From JAEELC01 sp963621965 (GTDB lineage Bacteria; Bacillota_I; Bacilli_A; Acholeplasmatales; Anaeroplasmataceae): a DNA stretch of 21,977 nt. Shown here in pieces: positions 1 through 8,001 of this stretch. Where the stretch lies: the NCBI GenBank assembly GCA_963621965.1, contig CAVFGN010000033.1:1-21977 (forward strand), read 5' to 3'. Every line of letters begins with the position of its first letter. Positions within the stretch are counted from its first letter, which is position 1. Made by a program: the position numbers and the translations under genes. A model generated the notes under the pieces. That model made no database searches. It worked only from the letters and a program-made list of their open reading frames with translations, and was not told where the DNA came from.

Positions 1-77
1 AATCAGATAATTTAGATAGAGATATTTATACTTTAAGAGGAGACAAAATTATTTTAGAAAAAGAAATTTTTGATTAG
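1..77 (+). CDS. C-terminal end of an unknown gene, cut by the window edge
   Basis: An open frame beginning at base 3 runs from the window edge to a TAG at 75-77. It encodes a tail of about 24 residues ending in EKEIFD, rich in Asp, Ile and Leu. The other two forward frames stop almost at once. The next gene has its own extended -10 and ribosome site, so this is most likely the 3' end of an upstream gene. The piece is too short to assign a family. Confidence 0.45.
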   Translation, partial: SDNLDRDIYTLRGDKIILEKEIFD

Positions 78-112
78 TTATTAAGTTTTTAAATAAACTA
101 TTCATTAAATGG

Positions 113-121
113 TGTTATAAT
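113..121 (+). promoter_or_regulatory. Extended -10 promoter for the exonuclease gene
   Basis: TGTTATAAT is a perfect extended -10 (TGn followed by TATAAT). No good -35 lies 16-18 nt upstream. It sits 18 nt before the ATG, with ribosome site GTGAGGA at 128-134 in between, giving a very short leader. Confidence 0.5.
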
Positions 122-138
122 AATTTAGTGAGGATTTT

Positions 139-996
139 ATGAGAATAAGAGGATTAATTTATAGTTTTGATATTGATAAACAAACAATCACAATTAAATA
201 TAAAAAAAGATTAGAATCCTTTTATTTTCAAAGAGGTTTATTTAAAAATTTTAAATCTTTTTTAACTAATGGCGAAATAATCGATTTATTTTGTTACGAT
301 GAGAAAATTCTTAAAAACAAACAATATGTTTATCAAGTAATGTATATCAATGAATTAACATTAATTACAAGAAATACTAAGAAAGTATTTTATGATAAAC
401 ATTTAATTAAAAAATCAATTAAAGAATTCTTTGAAGGATTAAATTATAGATTATTTATCGATACCGAAATGACAATGCCAGGATATAAGAACGATAAGTT
501 TTTAGCTGAACTTATACAAGCAGGTTTCTTTGTCGTTGATAAAAATAATAATATTATCGAAGAATATAATTTTCATATTAGACCTAGTATTGCAAAATAT
601 ATCAATAAACGAACTAAAGAATTTTTGCATTTAAGTAAAGATATAAAAAAAGAAGAAGTATCATATTATAAATTCTATAATAAGTTTAAATCAGTTATCA
701 ATAAATATAGACCTGCTATTATTACATTTGGAAAAAACGACCAATTATATTTAGAATCAAGTTTTAAAGTTAATGCACTACCTGAAATTCCAAATTTGCG
801 TTTTGTAAACCTAGCTCATATTATTAAAAATTATTATAATTTACAATTTGACCCAGGTTTATTTAGTTTGTATGAAAAATTTTATAATGTAGAAAGATAT
901 CAAACACATGATGCATTAGATGATGCATTAGTGCTTAAGGATGTATATGATGCCTTTTTAAAAGACATAAAGGGGGAAAATGATGAAAGTAAATAA
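139..996 (+). CDS. DEDDh-family 3'-5' exonuclease (DnaQ-like fold)
   Basis: The 285-aa protein has a C-terminal RNase T/DnaQ-type exonuclease domain (about residues 103-275). It shows the four DEDDh acids and the histidine: D108 and E110 in IDTEM, D201 in FGKNDQ, and H257 with D262 in THDALDD. This family removes nucleotides from 3' ends with two metal ions; whether the substrate is DNA or RNA cannot be told here. The first ~100 residues form a separate Lys-rich, probably beta-rich region that I do not recognise. The ATG follows GTGAGGA at 128-134. The 3' end overlaps the next gene by 17 nt, which implies co-transcription. It is not a full DNA polymerase III epsilon or PolC subunit; it resembles stand-alone exonucleases of Firmicutes. 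Confidence 0.8.
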   Translation: MRIRGLIYSFDIDKQTITIKYKKRLESFYFQRGLFKNFKSFLTNGEIIDLFCYDEKILKNKQYVYQVMYINELTLITRNTKKVFYDKHLIKKSIKEFFEGLNYRLFIDTEMTMPGYKNDKFLAELIQAGFFVVDKNNNIIEEYNFHIRPSIAKYINKRTKEFLHLSKDIKKEEVSYYKFYNKFKSVINKYRPAIITFGKNDQLYLESSFKVNALPEIPNLRFVNLAHIIKNYYNLQFDPGLFSLYEKFYNVERYQTHDALDDALVLKDVYDAFLKDIKGENDESK

Positions 997-1792
997 TGAA
1001 AAAGTAAAATGGAAAAATTTAAACAAAAGTGAAAAGTTTAAAATTATTTTATTTTTGTTTATTAGGCTTATTGTCATCGGTTTAATAGTAGCTTCAATCT
1101 TTGAGTTGATTTTTGCACAAGACAACGACGCTCAATCTAAAGCTGAAGTTAGAAGTAGAACTGCATTTATTTTAGTGAACTCTGTTTTGACTCTAGGCGC
1201 AACCATCTTGCCATCAATTATCGAACGACAGCTAAAAGTTGAAATTCCTTCTTTGATGGAAATTATATTTATTGTCTTCACATTCCTAGCGTTAATTCTT
1301 GGCGAAATTGCAAACTTCTACGCTAAGTTTGAGTGGTGGGATGATATGTTACATGGATCTAGTGGTATATTAATTACCTCACTTGGATTCATTGTCCTTA
1401 ATACATTAAATAAATCTGATAAGGTTTCAAGTAAAATGAATCCATTATTCGTATGTATTTTTGCTTTTTGTTTCTCTGTTTGCATTGGTGCTATATGGGA
1501 AATCATAGAGTGGACAATAGATGGTATAGCAGGAACTAATATGCAAAGATTTTCAGATAACGATACCCGTGTATTATTTGAAGGAAGAGATGCATTACGC
1601 GATACTATGGGCGATATTATTCTTGAGACTTGTACAAGTTTAATTGTTGCGATTATCGGCTACATAGATTTAAGATGTAGAAAACAATTTGTACCAAATC
1701 TTGTACTTGCATCAAAACTAGAAGAACCTAAAGTAAAAGAAATTGAAGAATCTCAAAACGAAATTTCTAAAGATGAAAGTAAAATAGAATAA
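980..1792 (+). CDS. Polytopic membrane protein, YjdF/DUF2238-like
   Basis: The 270-aa protein has about six hydrophobic segments (near residues 22-46, 61-83, 91-113, 124-142, 155-176 and 213-231) and a charged cytoplasmic tail rich in Glu and Lys. Three conserved-looking polar motifs lie in or beside the membrane: WWDDMLHGSSG (D121, D122, H125), WEIIEW (E174, E177) and RDALRDTMGD. This D/H, E-x-x-E-W and D-x-x-x-D pattern resembles the uncharacterised YjdF/DUF2238 membrane family; that match is from memory of the motif pattern. No reaction is known. Two ATGs lie in tandem at 980 and 983 after AGGGGGAA, inside the end of the exonuclease gene. A terminator follows immediately. Confidence 0.7.
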   Translation: MMKVNNEKVKWKNLNKSEKFKIILFLFIRLIVIGLIVASIFELIFAQDNDAQSKAEVRSRTAFILVNSVLTLGATILPSIIERQLKVEIPSLMEIIFIVFTFLALILGEIANFYAKFEWWDDMLHGSSGILITSLGFIVLNTLNKSDKVSSKMNPLFVCIFAFCFSVCIGAIWEIIEWTIDGIAGTNMQRFSDNDTRVLFEGRDALRDTMGDIILETCTSLIVAIIGYIDLRCRKQFVPNLVLASKLEEPKVKEIEESQNEISKDESKIE

Positions 1793-1828
1793 AAAAGGCT
1801 GAATGAAGATAAATTCATTCGGCTTTTT
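1793..1828. terminator. Bidirectional intrinsic terminator
   Basis: GAATGAA (1801-1807) pairs with TTCATTC (1814-1820) around a 6-nt loop. The stem extends through CT/GG and an A-run/T-run, with one bulged G. T residues follow on the plus strand and A residues precede it, so it can end both the membrane-protein gene and the convergent phosphatase gene. Confidence 0.75.
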
Positions 1829-1855
1829 GTATAGATTAATGCATTAAATTAATAA

Positions 1856-2665
1856 CTAGTTATTTTCTTGAATCAATTTGTTGATGAATACACCAACTCC
1901 ACTTTCGTTATTAGACAAAGTAACGTCATTTGCGACTTCTTTAACGGACTCGCGTGCATTCTCCATTGCGACACCTTTATATGCTGATTCAATCATAGAA
2001 ATATCGTTTTCCTCATCCCCAAACGCACAAGTTTCGTCGATTGAAAGATTATAATAGTCTTTTAAAAATAGTAATCCTTTTCCTTTTGAAACATTCTTGT
2101 CTTGAAATTCTAGGAAAATCTTAGAACTTCTAGAGATTCCAAGATCCAAAAACTTAGGATTGAGATTTTTTCTTGCAAAATCTAGCGAATCAGAATCACA
2201 AACCATCATGGCTTTGATAAATTTATCGTTATCATCTATTTCTAAAGGATTTATAACTTTAGCTTCTATATGATTAATACGTTCTTCAACATTTGTATAT
2301 TCGTTCTTCTTTGCAGTATATAGTGTTCCGTCTTCTGCAAAAAAGTGGAAGAATACATTTAAACGAATTGATTCTTGATATAAATCTTTTACTAAAGAAC
2401 CAGGGATAGTTGTAGAGTACAAGACCTGTTTACTTTTATTAAGTCTTACTACTCCACCGTTATAACAAATAGTCGCATCTGTGTCTTTATTTAAGCCTAG
2501 TTCTTCAATTAAAGGTAAAACTCCGTTTAGCGGTCTTCCAGTCGCAAGTACAAAATGATAACCTAAATTTATAAAACGTTTAATTGCTTCTTTGTTAATA
2601 TCAGTAATTTTTTTATCGTCGGTAAGTAGTGTACCGTCAATATCACAACAAATAAGTTTAATCAT
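1856..2665 (-). CDS. HAD-superfamily hydrolase, Cof/type IIB sugar-phosphatase-like
   Basis: The 269-aa length is normal for the Cof-type subfamily. Motif I is CDIDGTLL (nucleophile D8, acid/base D10); motif II is ATGRP; the Lys motif lies in SKGKGL; motif IV is GDEENDISMI, which binds Mg. The region between motif II and the Lys motif (about residues 85-185) is the C2-type cap that sets specificity. Relatives dephosphorylate sugar phosphates, flavin or PLP intermediates; the substrate cannot be read from sequence. The start is fixed by AAAGGAG just upstream on the minus strand. The gene lies just downstream of a terminator that ends the neighbouring small gene, so it is probably transcribed partly by read-through or from a weak promoter there. 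Confidence 0.88.
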   Translation of the reverse strand: MIKLICCDIDGTLLTDDKKITDINKEAIKRFINLGYHFVLATGRPLNGVLPLIEELGLNKDTDATICYNGGVVRLNKSKQVLYSTTIPGSLVKDLYQESIRLNVFFHFFAEDGTLYTAKKNEYTNVEERINHIEAKVINPLEIDDNDKFIKAMMVCDSDSLDFARKNLNPKFLDLGISRSSKIFLEFQDKNVSKGKGLLFLKDYYNLSIDETCAFGDEENDISMIESAYKGVAMENARESVKEVANDVTLSNNESGVGVFINKLIQENN

Positions 2666-2678
2666 AAAAAACTCCTTT

Positions 2679-2701
2679 AAAAAAGCAGGTAAAACCTGCT
2701 T
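2679..2701 (-). terminator. Intrinsic terminator between the two minus-strand genes
   Basis: On the minus strand AAGCAGG pairs with CCTGCTT around a 5-nt loop and is followed by a run of six or more T. It ends the small membrane-protein gene. The T run abuts the ribosome site of the phosphatase gene, so it could attenuate read-through into it. Confidence 0.75.
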
Positions 2702-2718
2702 AATTGTTTAAATCTTAA

Positions 2719-2964
2719 TTATTTTAAATTTTTAATTAATAAAGATACAAATGCGAAGATTACAACCGCAACCATTGAAAGAATAAGAATCCAACAAATA
2801 ACTTTACCAGTTGTTGAATAAGCTGGGTTTTTGTATTTTTTCTTTAATTCAGCTTTTTGAGCCTTTTTAAATTCTTTAGCTTCTTTTTTTTTCTTTTCTT
2901 CGTCGCGCTTAGCTTTAGCTTCGTCATATAATTCTTTTTTTGATTTTTCTTTTACTTCATCCAT
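2719..2964 (-). CDS. Small Lys/Glu-rich single-pass membrane protein, unknown function
   Basis: The 81-aa protein has a strongly charged N-terminal half (residues 1-45, nearly all Lys, Glu and Ala, with coiled-coil potential). A short NPAYSTTG linker and one transmembrane helix (about 54-77) follow, ending with Lys-Asn-Leu-Lys. With no signal peptide and positive charge before the helix, the charged part is probably cytoplasmic. The start follows AGGTGA on the minus strand. It has its own terminator and a promoter divergent from dinB. I do not recognise a family; Lys-rich composition may favour nucleic-acid or ribosome contact, but this is inference. Confidence 0.7.
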   Translation of the reverse strand: MDEVKEKSKKELYDEAKAKRDEEKKKKEAKEFKKAQKAELKKKYKNPAYSTTGKVICWILILSMVAVVIFAFVSLLIKNLK

Positions 2965-2989
2965 AAAATCACCTATAAGTTAATATATA

Positions 2990-3002
2990 TGGTATAATTA
3001 TA
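2990..3002. promoter_or_regulatory. Overlapping divergent -10 elements for the small membrane protein and dinB
   Basis: The palindrome TATAATTATA gives TATAAT on the plus strand at 2993-2998 (preceded by TGG, an extended -10) and TATAAT on the minus strand at 3002-2997. The intergenic gap is only 75 nt and neither side has a clear -35. The two start sites therefore appear to share DNA. Confidence 0.45.
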
Positions 3003-3039
3003 ATATAAAAACTAATAAAATAAAAGGGGGATTTTAACC

Positions 3040-4227
3040 GTGGAAGAAAACAAGGAAAAAGTAATATTTCATATTGATATGAATATGTTCTTTTGTTCGC
3101 TTGCGGTTATAAAGCATCCGTCATTAAAATCTAAAGCATTCGCGTGTGCTCCTTCAAATACTACAAAAGGAGTAATTTCAAGTGCATCTTATAAAGCTCG
3201 TGAAAAAGGCATAAGAAGCGGGATGAGTTTAGTTGAAGCTTTTAGAATAATGCCTGATTTAATATGTGTTGAGCCGGATTTCAAAATGATACATGAATAT
3301 CACAATCATTTTATTTCTCTTGTTAAAGATTATACTAAAGTAATAGAAGTAGCTTCAGTTGATGAAGTATATGCAGATATGACTGGATTATGTAAAACAA
3401 GAGATAAAATAGAAGTTGCGAAAGAAATTCAAAGAAGACTTGTAAAAGAGTATCATCTCCCTTGTTCGGTGGGGATTGCGCCCACACTATTTTTAGCCAA
3501 AATGGCAAGTGATATGAAAAAGCCTTTAGGCCTTGTTTTGCTTGATAAAGATAATTCAATTGATATGTTAAAAGATTTACCTGTAAGTGATATATTTGGT
3601 ATAGGCAAAAAGACATACCCTACTTTAATAGATAATGGGATAGTAAAAATTAGCGATTTTATTGATAATCAAAACAAAGAAAAAATTATATCTTTACTTG
3701 GCAAGAGAACATATGATTATGTAATATTATCATTGAATGGTAAAACTTCAAACTTAGTTGAACCTCACAGATATGACAAAAGTGAATCGATGTCTAGATC
3801 AGTTACTTTTGATGTATATTTAGAAACAATAGAAGAACTAGACAGAGAACTTAAGCGCCTAGTAGCCGAAGTAGTGCTTAAAATGGAAAAACATAAATAT
3901 ATAGCTAAAGGTGTTACTGTAATTTTGCGAGATACAAACTTTAAGACTAATTCATATAGTAAAATGATTAAATATACAAGTGATTATAATACTCTATATG
4001 AAGAGGCTTATGAAGTACTAGAAAAGAATTATAAAGGTGCAAAAATTCGTTTGCTTGGTTTTGGGGTTTATGGCTTAAAGGACAAATATACAAACGATAA
4101 AGAAGAGTATAATCTTTTCACATATGAAAAATTTATAAATAAAGAAGAGAAAATAAAGAAAACACTAGATGAACTTCAAAAAAAGTTTGGTAAAGATTCT
4201 ATTAGAAAAGGCATAAAAAAGCCCTAA
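3040..4227 (+). CDS. dinB: DNA polymerase IV (Y-family translesion polymerase)
   Basis: The 395-aa length fits Pol IV. Palm residues are visible: D13 in HIDMNMFF (with the steric-gate Phe) and the second metal site D108-E109 in SVDEVYAD, a variant of SIDEAYLD. CSVGIAPTLFLAKMASDMKKP is the finger/palm signature region, and a helix-hairpin-helix region follows (DIFGIGKKT). The C-terminal third is the little-finger domain. YNLF near residues 357-360 may be a degenerate clamp-binding motif. It copies damaged DNA with low fidelity. The start is GTG, set by AAGGGGG at 3024-3030; no ATG fits as well. It is monocistronic, and its last 4 bases overlap convergent ispH. No SOS (LexA) box is seen upstream. 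Confidence 0.9.
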   Translation: MEENKEKVIFHIDMNMFFCSLAVIKHPSLKSKAFACAPSNTTKGVISSASYKAREKGIRSGMSLVEAFRIMPDLICVEPDFKMIHEYHNHFISLVKDYTKVIEVASVDEVYADMTGLCKTRDKIEVAKEIQRRLVKEYHLPCSVGIAPTLFLAKMASDMKKPLGLVLLDKDNSIDMLKDLPVSDIFGIGKKTYPTLIDNGIVKISDFIDNQNKEKIISLLGKRTYDYVILSLNGKTSNLVEPHRYDKSESMSRSVTFDVYLETIEELDRELKRLVAEVVLKMEKHKYIAKGVTVILRDTNFKTNSYSKMIKYTSDYNTLYEEAYEVLEKNYKGAKIRLLGFGVYGLKDKYTNDKEEYNLFTYEKFINKEEKIKKTLDELQKKFGKDSIRKGIKKP

Positions 4228-4241
4228 ATTTTCTTTAGAGC
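4215..4241 (-). terminator. ispH terminator embedded in the dinB 3' end
   Basis: On the minus strand, 4241-4234 pairs with 4228-4221 (GCTCTAAA with TTTAGGGC, one mismatch) around a 5-nt loop and is followed by six T (4220-4215). The T tract and half the stem lie inside the last codons of dinB. Confidence 0.6.
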
Positions 4242-5078
4242 TTCGTATACTTTATTTAATAATTCTTCAGGTGTTGAGGCTGCACTTGTTAGGTTTACTA
4301 ATTCAACATAGGTGAAATCTATTTCTTCTAAGTCTTTTACACTTTCAACAAGAATTGCTTTAGTATGGCCAAGTGTTTCTGATACTTCACATAATTTTTT
4401 AGAATTACTTGATAATTTATCTCCCACAACTAATGTTAAATCAGCTTTATTATTGATTAGGGCTTCTTGTCTTTTAGTAGTCGCATTACATATTTTATTA
4501 TCTATAATTGCCTCAGTTAATACATTTTTAATATGATCATAAATGTTACTTATTTCAAATAAAGATAAAGTAGTTTGATTTGTGACATATACTTTTTTAT
4601 CTTTTAAAGAAGAAAGGTCTAAAGATTCACTATACAAGTGAATGCGAGGATCTATTTCAAGAACAGCTTCACATTCTGGGTGCTTAGATGCGCCAATATA
4701 GATAACTTCGTAGTTTTTTGCTAAATAATCTTTTATTTTATTTTGAATAAATAAAACGTTTGGGCAACTTGCATCAATTATATTTAAATTTTTATCTAGT
4801 GCTTTTTTACGCACTTTATCTGAAACTCCGTGGGCGGAAAATATAACGGTGCCACACGTGATATCATCTAACATATCAAATCTTGTTCTGCCATTTGACT
4901 CGATTGTGATAGCGCCTAAATCTTCAAGCTTTTTTGTTACATACTTATTGTGAATAATATTGCCTAAAAGGTATATAGGTCTTTTAACGTTTGAGTCATT
5001 TAGCGCATTAATAACTTTATCAATCGCCTTATTCACACCACCACAATATCCGTGTGGATTTAATATATTTATAATCAT
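4224..5078 (-). CDS. ispH: 4-hydroxy-3-methylbut-2-enyl diphosphate reductase
   Basis: IspH (LytB) performs the last step of the MEP isoprenoid pathway, reducing HMBPP to IPP and DMAPP with a 4Fe-4S cluster. The three cluster cysteines are present: C12 (GYCGGV), C105 (DASCPN) and C197 (ICNATTKRQ). H43 and H83 (SAHGVS), the NQTT segment and the C-terminal AASTPEELL substrate motif are also present. With the start used here it is 284 aa, the usual size. A longer frame from a TTG at 5105 adds nine residues, but ATG at 5078 has GGTGAT directly upstream and puts the first Cys at the canonical position 12. It is transcribed alone, divergent from the CshB-like helicase gene. Confidence 0.93.
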   Translation of the reverse strand: MIINILNPHGYCGGVNKAIDKVINALNDSNVKRPIYLLGNIIHNKYVTKKLEDLGAITIESNGRTRFDMLDDITCGTVIFSAHGVSDKVRKKALDKNLNIIDASCPNVLFIQNKIKDYLAKNYEVIYIGASKHPECEAVLEIDPRIHLYSESLDLSSLKDKKVYVTNQTTLSLFEISNIYDHIKNVLTEAIIDNKICNATTKRQEALINNKADLTLVVGDKLSSNSKKLCEVSETLGHTKAILVESVKDLEEIDFTYVELVNLTSAASTPEELLNKVYEALKKI

Positions 5079-5128
5079 AAAATCACCGATTTGATTATAA
5101 ATCAAACTAGGCTGCTTTTAAATAAAAA

Positions 5129-5157
5129 TTGCAAAAAAATAAAATAAATGTTATTAT
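5129..5157 (+). promoter_or_regulatory. Promoter of the helicase-degV operon
   Basis: TTGCAA (5129-5134) and TATTAT (5152-5157) are separated by 17 nt. The -10 is also extended by TGT just before it. It lies 23 nt before the chosen ATG. Confidence 0.6.
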
Positions 5158-5180
5158 TACATGTATGTTTGGAGGACAAC

Positions 5181-6515
5181 ATGAAATTTTTAGATTTAGA
5201 GGTTAAAGAATACATTTATAAAGCATTAACAGACCTAAAGTTTAGGGATTTTAGTGCTGTTCAACGTGAAGTCTTTGATTCACTTAACAAGGGTAAAAAC
5301 TTGCTTGTTAAATCAAAAACTGGTAGTGGTAAAACACATGCTTTCTTGATTCCAATTTTTAATGATTTAGAAGAGGATAATAAAACTGTTCAAGCAGTAA
5401 TTGTAGCACCTACAAGTGAACTTGTAAGCCAAATTTATAAAGTTGCGCAACATATTGCCTCATTTTCAAATAAGGAGATAAAGATTAAAGCGTATAGTGG
5501 TGGTAAGGATAGAAATAGAGAAATCGAAGAACTAAATAGTGCCCAACCACAAATAGTTATTTCTACTCCTGGTAAACTTAAAGACTTAGCAGTAGATGAA
5601 AATGTGCTTAAAATCTATACAGCTAAATATTATGTAATAGATGAAGTAGATATGGTTATGTCTTCAGGATATGAAGAAGAGATTGATTCAATTACTTCTA
5701 TTTTGCCGTCCGCAAAAAAAATGTTTTTCTCAGCAACATTGAGTGAAGCTATTACACCATTTTTAAAGAAATATTTATCAAATCCAATTTTTATTGATAT
5801 AAAAGATGATTCAAGCTTAAATATCTCTCACATTTGGATACCTTTAAAATATAAAGATAAACAAGTTATGTTTGATAATTTAATTAACATTATTAATCCT
5901 TATATTTGCGTAATATTTGTTAATAAAAAAGCTGATGTATTTGCCTTATATTCGCACCTTAAAGAACTTGATAAATCTGTATGCATGATTTCAGGTGAGA
6001 TGTCAATTCGTGAGAGAAAACATACTCTTAAAGAGATTAATGATTTAAAGTATCAATATGTAGTCGCAAGTGATGTAGCCAGCCGTGGTATTGATATTGA
6101 TGGTGTGAGTCATGTAATTAACTATGATTTACCACAAGATTTTGAATTCTATTTACATAGAAGCGGAAGAACTGGTAGAATGAATTATTCAGGTACTGTT
6201 TATTCATTCTATAAGGATTTCGATAATGAATATCTAGATTTTTTAAATAAACATGGTATAGAACCTGTTTATAAAGATATTAAAAATGGAGAGTTAGTTG
6301 ACTTTAAAGGTAGAAATACTCGTGTTAAACGTGTGAAACCTTTAAACGAAGTAGAGCGTAGTGCTAGAAAACATATCGCAAAAGATGATAAAGTAACTCC
6401 TGGTTATAAAAAGAAACGCGAAAGAAAAATAGAAAAGTTAACAAATCAAATGTATAGAACAAAAAATTACAAAGCTCGTTATCAAGCAATTCGCGCTAGA
6501 AAAGAGGGAAAATAA
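5181..6515 (+). CDS. cshB: DEAD-box-family RNA helicase, CshB-like
   Basis: The 444-aa protein unwinds RNA with ATP, probably in RNA decay, ribosome assembly or cold adaptation. Motifs in order: Q motif (AVQREVF), I (SKTGSGKT, K51), Ia (APTSEL), Ib (STPGKL), II (D154-E-V-D), III (FSATLS), IV (IFVNKKAD), V (VASDVASRGIDIDG) and VI (HRSGRTGRM, H326-R333). Motif II reads DEVD, not DEAD. The segment after motif VI (FLNKHGIEPVYKDIKNGE) resembles B. subtilis CshB, and the ispH-cshB neighbourhood is also known there. The tail is highly basic (Arg/Lys), as in RNA-binding extensions. The start at 5181 follows GGAGG at 5171-5175; an ATG at 5148 in frame has no ribosome site and overlaps the promoter. 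Confidence 0.88.
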   Translation: MKFLDLEVKEYIYKALTDLKFRDFSAVQREVFDSLNKGKNLLVKSKTGSGKTHAFLIPIFNDLEEDNKTVQAVIVAPTSELVSQIYKVAQHIASFSNKEIKIKAYSGGKDRNREIEELNSAQPQIVISTPGKLKDLAVDENVLKIYTAKYYVIDEVDMVMSSGYEEEIDSITSILPSAKKMFFSATLSEAITPFLKKYLSNPIFIDIKDDSSLNISHIWIPLKYKDKQVMFDNLINIINPYICVIFVNKKADVFALYSHLKELDKSVCMISGEMSIRERKHTLKEINDLKYQYVVASDVASRGIDIDGVSHVINYDLPQDFEFYLHRSGRTGRMNYSGTVYSFYKDFDNEYLDFLNKHGIEPVYKDIKNGELVDFKGRNTRVKRVKPLNEVERSARKHIAKDDKVTPGYKKKRERKIEKLTNQMYRTKNYKARYQAIRARKEGK

Positions 6516-7384
6516 TGGCTGATTATATTATTATTACTGATGTTACTTGTGATTTACCACCTGATTTAATTGAAGATAACAATTTAGTTGTTATGCCTAT
6601 GAAATATAGTGTAGGAGAAAAAACTTTTACTAATTATGCAGATTTTAGAGAACAAAGTATTATCGAGTTCTACGACGAAATGTTAAATGGTGCTTCTACA
6701 CACACTGTTCAATTAAACAGTGAAGATTACATTAGCACTTATAAGAAGTATCTAGAAGAAGGATATGATATTTTAGGTGTAATATTTTCATCAGGTTTGT
6801 CAGGCTCGTATAACTCTTGTAGATTAGCTTTAAGTGATCTTAAGACAATGTATCCAGATCGAAATATTGAAATAGTTGATACACTAGCTGCCTCAACAGG
6901 AGAAGGCTTAATTGCATTGCATGCGGCTAGAAACAAGCAAAATGGTATGAGTCTTGTTGATAACAAAAATGATCTTGAAGAATTTAAACTTCATATGTCG
7001 CACTGGTTCACTGTTTCAGATTTAGAGTATTTACGTCGTGGTGGAAGAGTATCGAATGCGGCCGCATTCGTCGGTAAAGCCTTAAATATAAAGCCAGTTC
7101 TTCATGTAGATGACGAAGGACACTTGATTCCTAAGTTCAAAAAGATAGGAAGAAAAGCTTCTATTCGTGAGATTGCGCGTCAATACGAAAAAACAGTTGA
7201 TAAGGAATATCCTACTATTTGTATAACTCATGCAAATTGTCTAGATGATGCAAAAGAACTAAAAGATTTAGTTCTTAAAGTAAGTAATCCTAAAGAAATT
7301 ATTATCTCAAATATCGGAACAGTTATAGGTTCTCACTCAGGTCCTGGTACACTTGCATTATTTTTTAAATCAACTCATAGATAA
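6515..7384 (+). CDS. DegV family fatty-acid-binding protein
   Basis: The 289-aa protein has the DegV layout. An N-terminal domain opens with IIITDVTCDLPPDL and contains the THTVQLNSEDY and FSSGLSGSYNS loops that contact lipid carboxylate in the family. A second domain has LEYLRRGGRVSNAAAFVGKALNIKP, the strongest family signature. The C-terminal end IGTVIGSHSGPGTLALFF is also typical. DegV/FakB proteins hold a fatty acid and, with a FakA kinase, present it for phosphorylation; no fakA is in the window. TAATG overlap (1 nt) with the helicase gene shows translational coupling. A strong terminator closes the operon. Confidence 0.93.
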   Translation: MADYIIITDVTCDLPPDLIEDNNLVVMPMKYSVGEKTFTNYADFREQSIIEFYDEMLNGASTHTVQLNSEDYISTYKKYLEEGYDILGVIFSSGLSGSYNSCRLALSDLKTMYPDRNIEIVDTLAASTGEGLIALHAARNKQNGMSLVDNKNDLEEFKLHMSHWFTVSDLEYLRRGGRVSNAAAFVGKALNIKPVLHVDDEGHLIPKFKKIGRKASIREIARQYEKTVDKEYPTICITHANCLDDAKELKDLVLKVSNPKEIIISNIGTVIGSHSGPGTLALFFKSTHR

Positions 7385-7388
7385 TCTT

Positions 7389-7422
7389 AGACATATTGAA
7401 TTTAATTCAATGTGTCTTTTTT
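7389..7422 (+). terminator. Strong intrinsic terminator after degV
   Basis: A 12-bp stem (AGACATATTGAA with TTCAATGTGTCT, one G-U pair) with a 5-nt loop is followed by six T. An A run after it weakens any reverse use. Confidence 0.9.
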
Positions 7423-7451
7423 AAAAAAATTAACGAAAAGTAATATAAATA

Positions 7452-7460
7452 TGTTAAAAT
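7452..7460 (+). promoter_or_regulatory. Extended -10 promoter for the three-gene unknown operon
   Basis: TGTTAAAAT is an extended -10 with no clear -35. It lies 18 nt before the ATG at 7479, so the transcript would carry a leader of about a dozen bases with a weak TAGGT ribosome site at 7467-7471. Confidence 0.4.
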
Positions 7461-7478
7461 AATTTGTAGGTACTAATT

Positions 7479-8000
7479 ATGGATTTATATATAACTCGTC
7501 AAGCTTTAAGCGGCAATGTTTTAGCCCGCGTTAAAGACAAAGATAACAATTTAATATATGAAAATAAAAATATGGAACTTGAAGAGGTTATTGAACTAGA
7601 TGAATCGAATAGCGAGGAATTAACACTTGAAATTACATTTACTTCAAAACTTATTTCTAGTAAAAAAGAAAGATTTAAATATTGTTTAAATGTTTTTGCC
7701 TATCATATTTTCCCATTAATTTATAGAGATAATGAACTTTATAGCTATAAAGCTAAATTATATGTAACTAAAAGTTATTATATAAATAGATTAACAGACG
7801 ATTGTAGTCTTGAGTTTGAACCATATCAAGAAAATAGAATTATATATGATTCAGGCGAATTGCTTCAAACGAGAGAAGAAGTTAAATATAAATATAAGTA
7901 TTTATCAAAAATAGCACTTGTAATGGATATTTTATTTTATATCTTAATACTTGGGGTTGCTATTGCATGTAATTATTTTTGGATAAAGGAAATTAAGTAA
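7479..8000 (+). CDS. Unknown C-tail-anchored membrane protein (gene 1 of 3)
   Basis: The 173-aa protein is not recognised. Residues 1-135 look mainly beta-strand (alternating polar and hydrophobic residues; VIYENKNM, LTLEITFTSKL, AKLYVTKSYY). It ends with a single transmembrane helix (about 144-168) and a short Lys tail. No signal peptide is present, so the beta domain is likely cytoplasmic and anchored by its C terminus. Ribosome site TAGGT is weak. The stop is followed after one base by the ATG of the next gene, and the same 1-nt spacing recurs to gene 3, so the three are one operon and probably make a complex at the membrane. Confidence 0.72.
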   Translation: MDLYITRQALSGNVLARVKDKDNNLIYENKNMELEEVIELDESNSEELTLEITFTSKLISSKKERFKYCLNVFAYHIFPLIYRDNELYSYKAKLYVTKSYYINRLTDDCSLEFEPYQENRIIYDSGELLQTREEVKYKYKYLSKIALVMDILFYILILGVAIACNYFWIKEIK

Positions 8001-8001
8001 T

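Noticed and set aside
5079..5105. TTG start giving a longer IspH
   Set aside because: ATG 5078 has GGTGAT directly upstream and places the first cluster Cys at the family position 12.
5148..5180. Upstream ATG for the helicase
   Set aside because: It overlaps the -10 region and has no ribosome site; ATG 5181 follows GGAGG.
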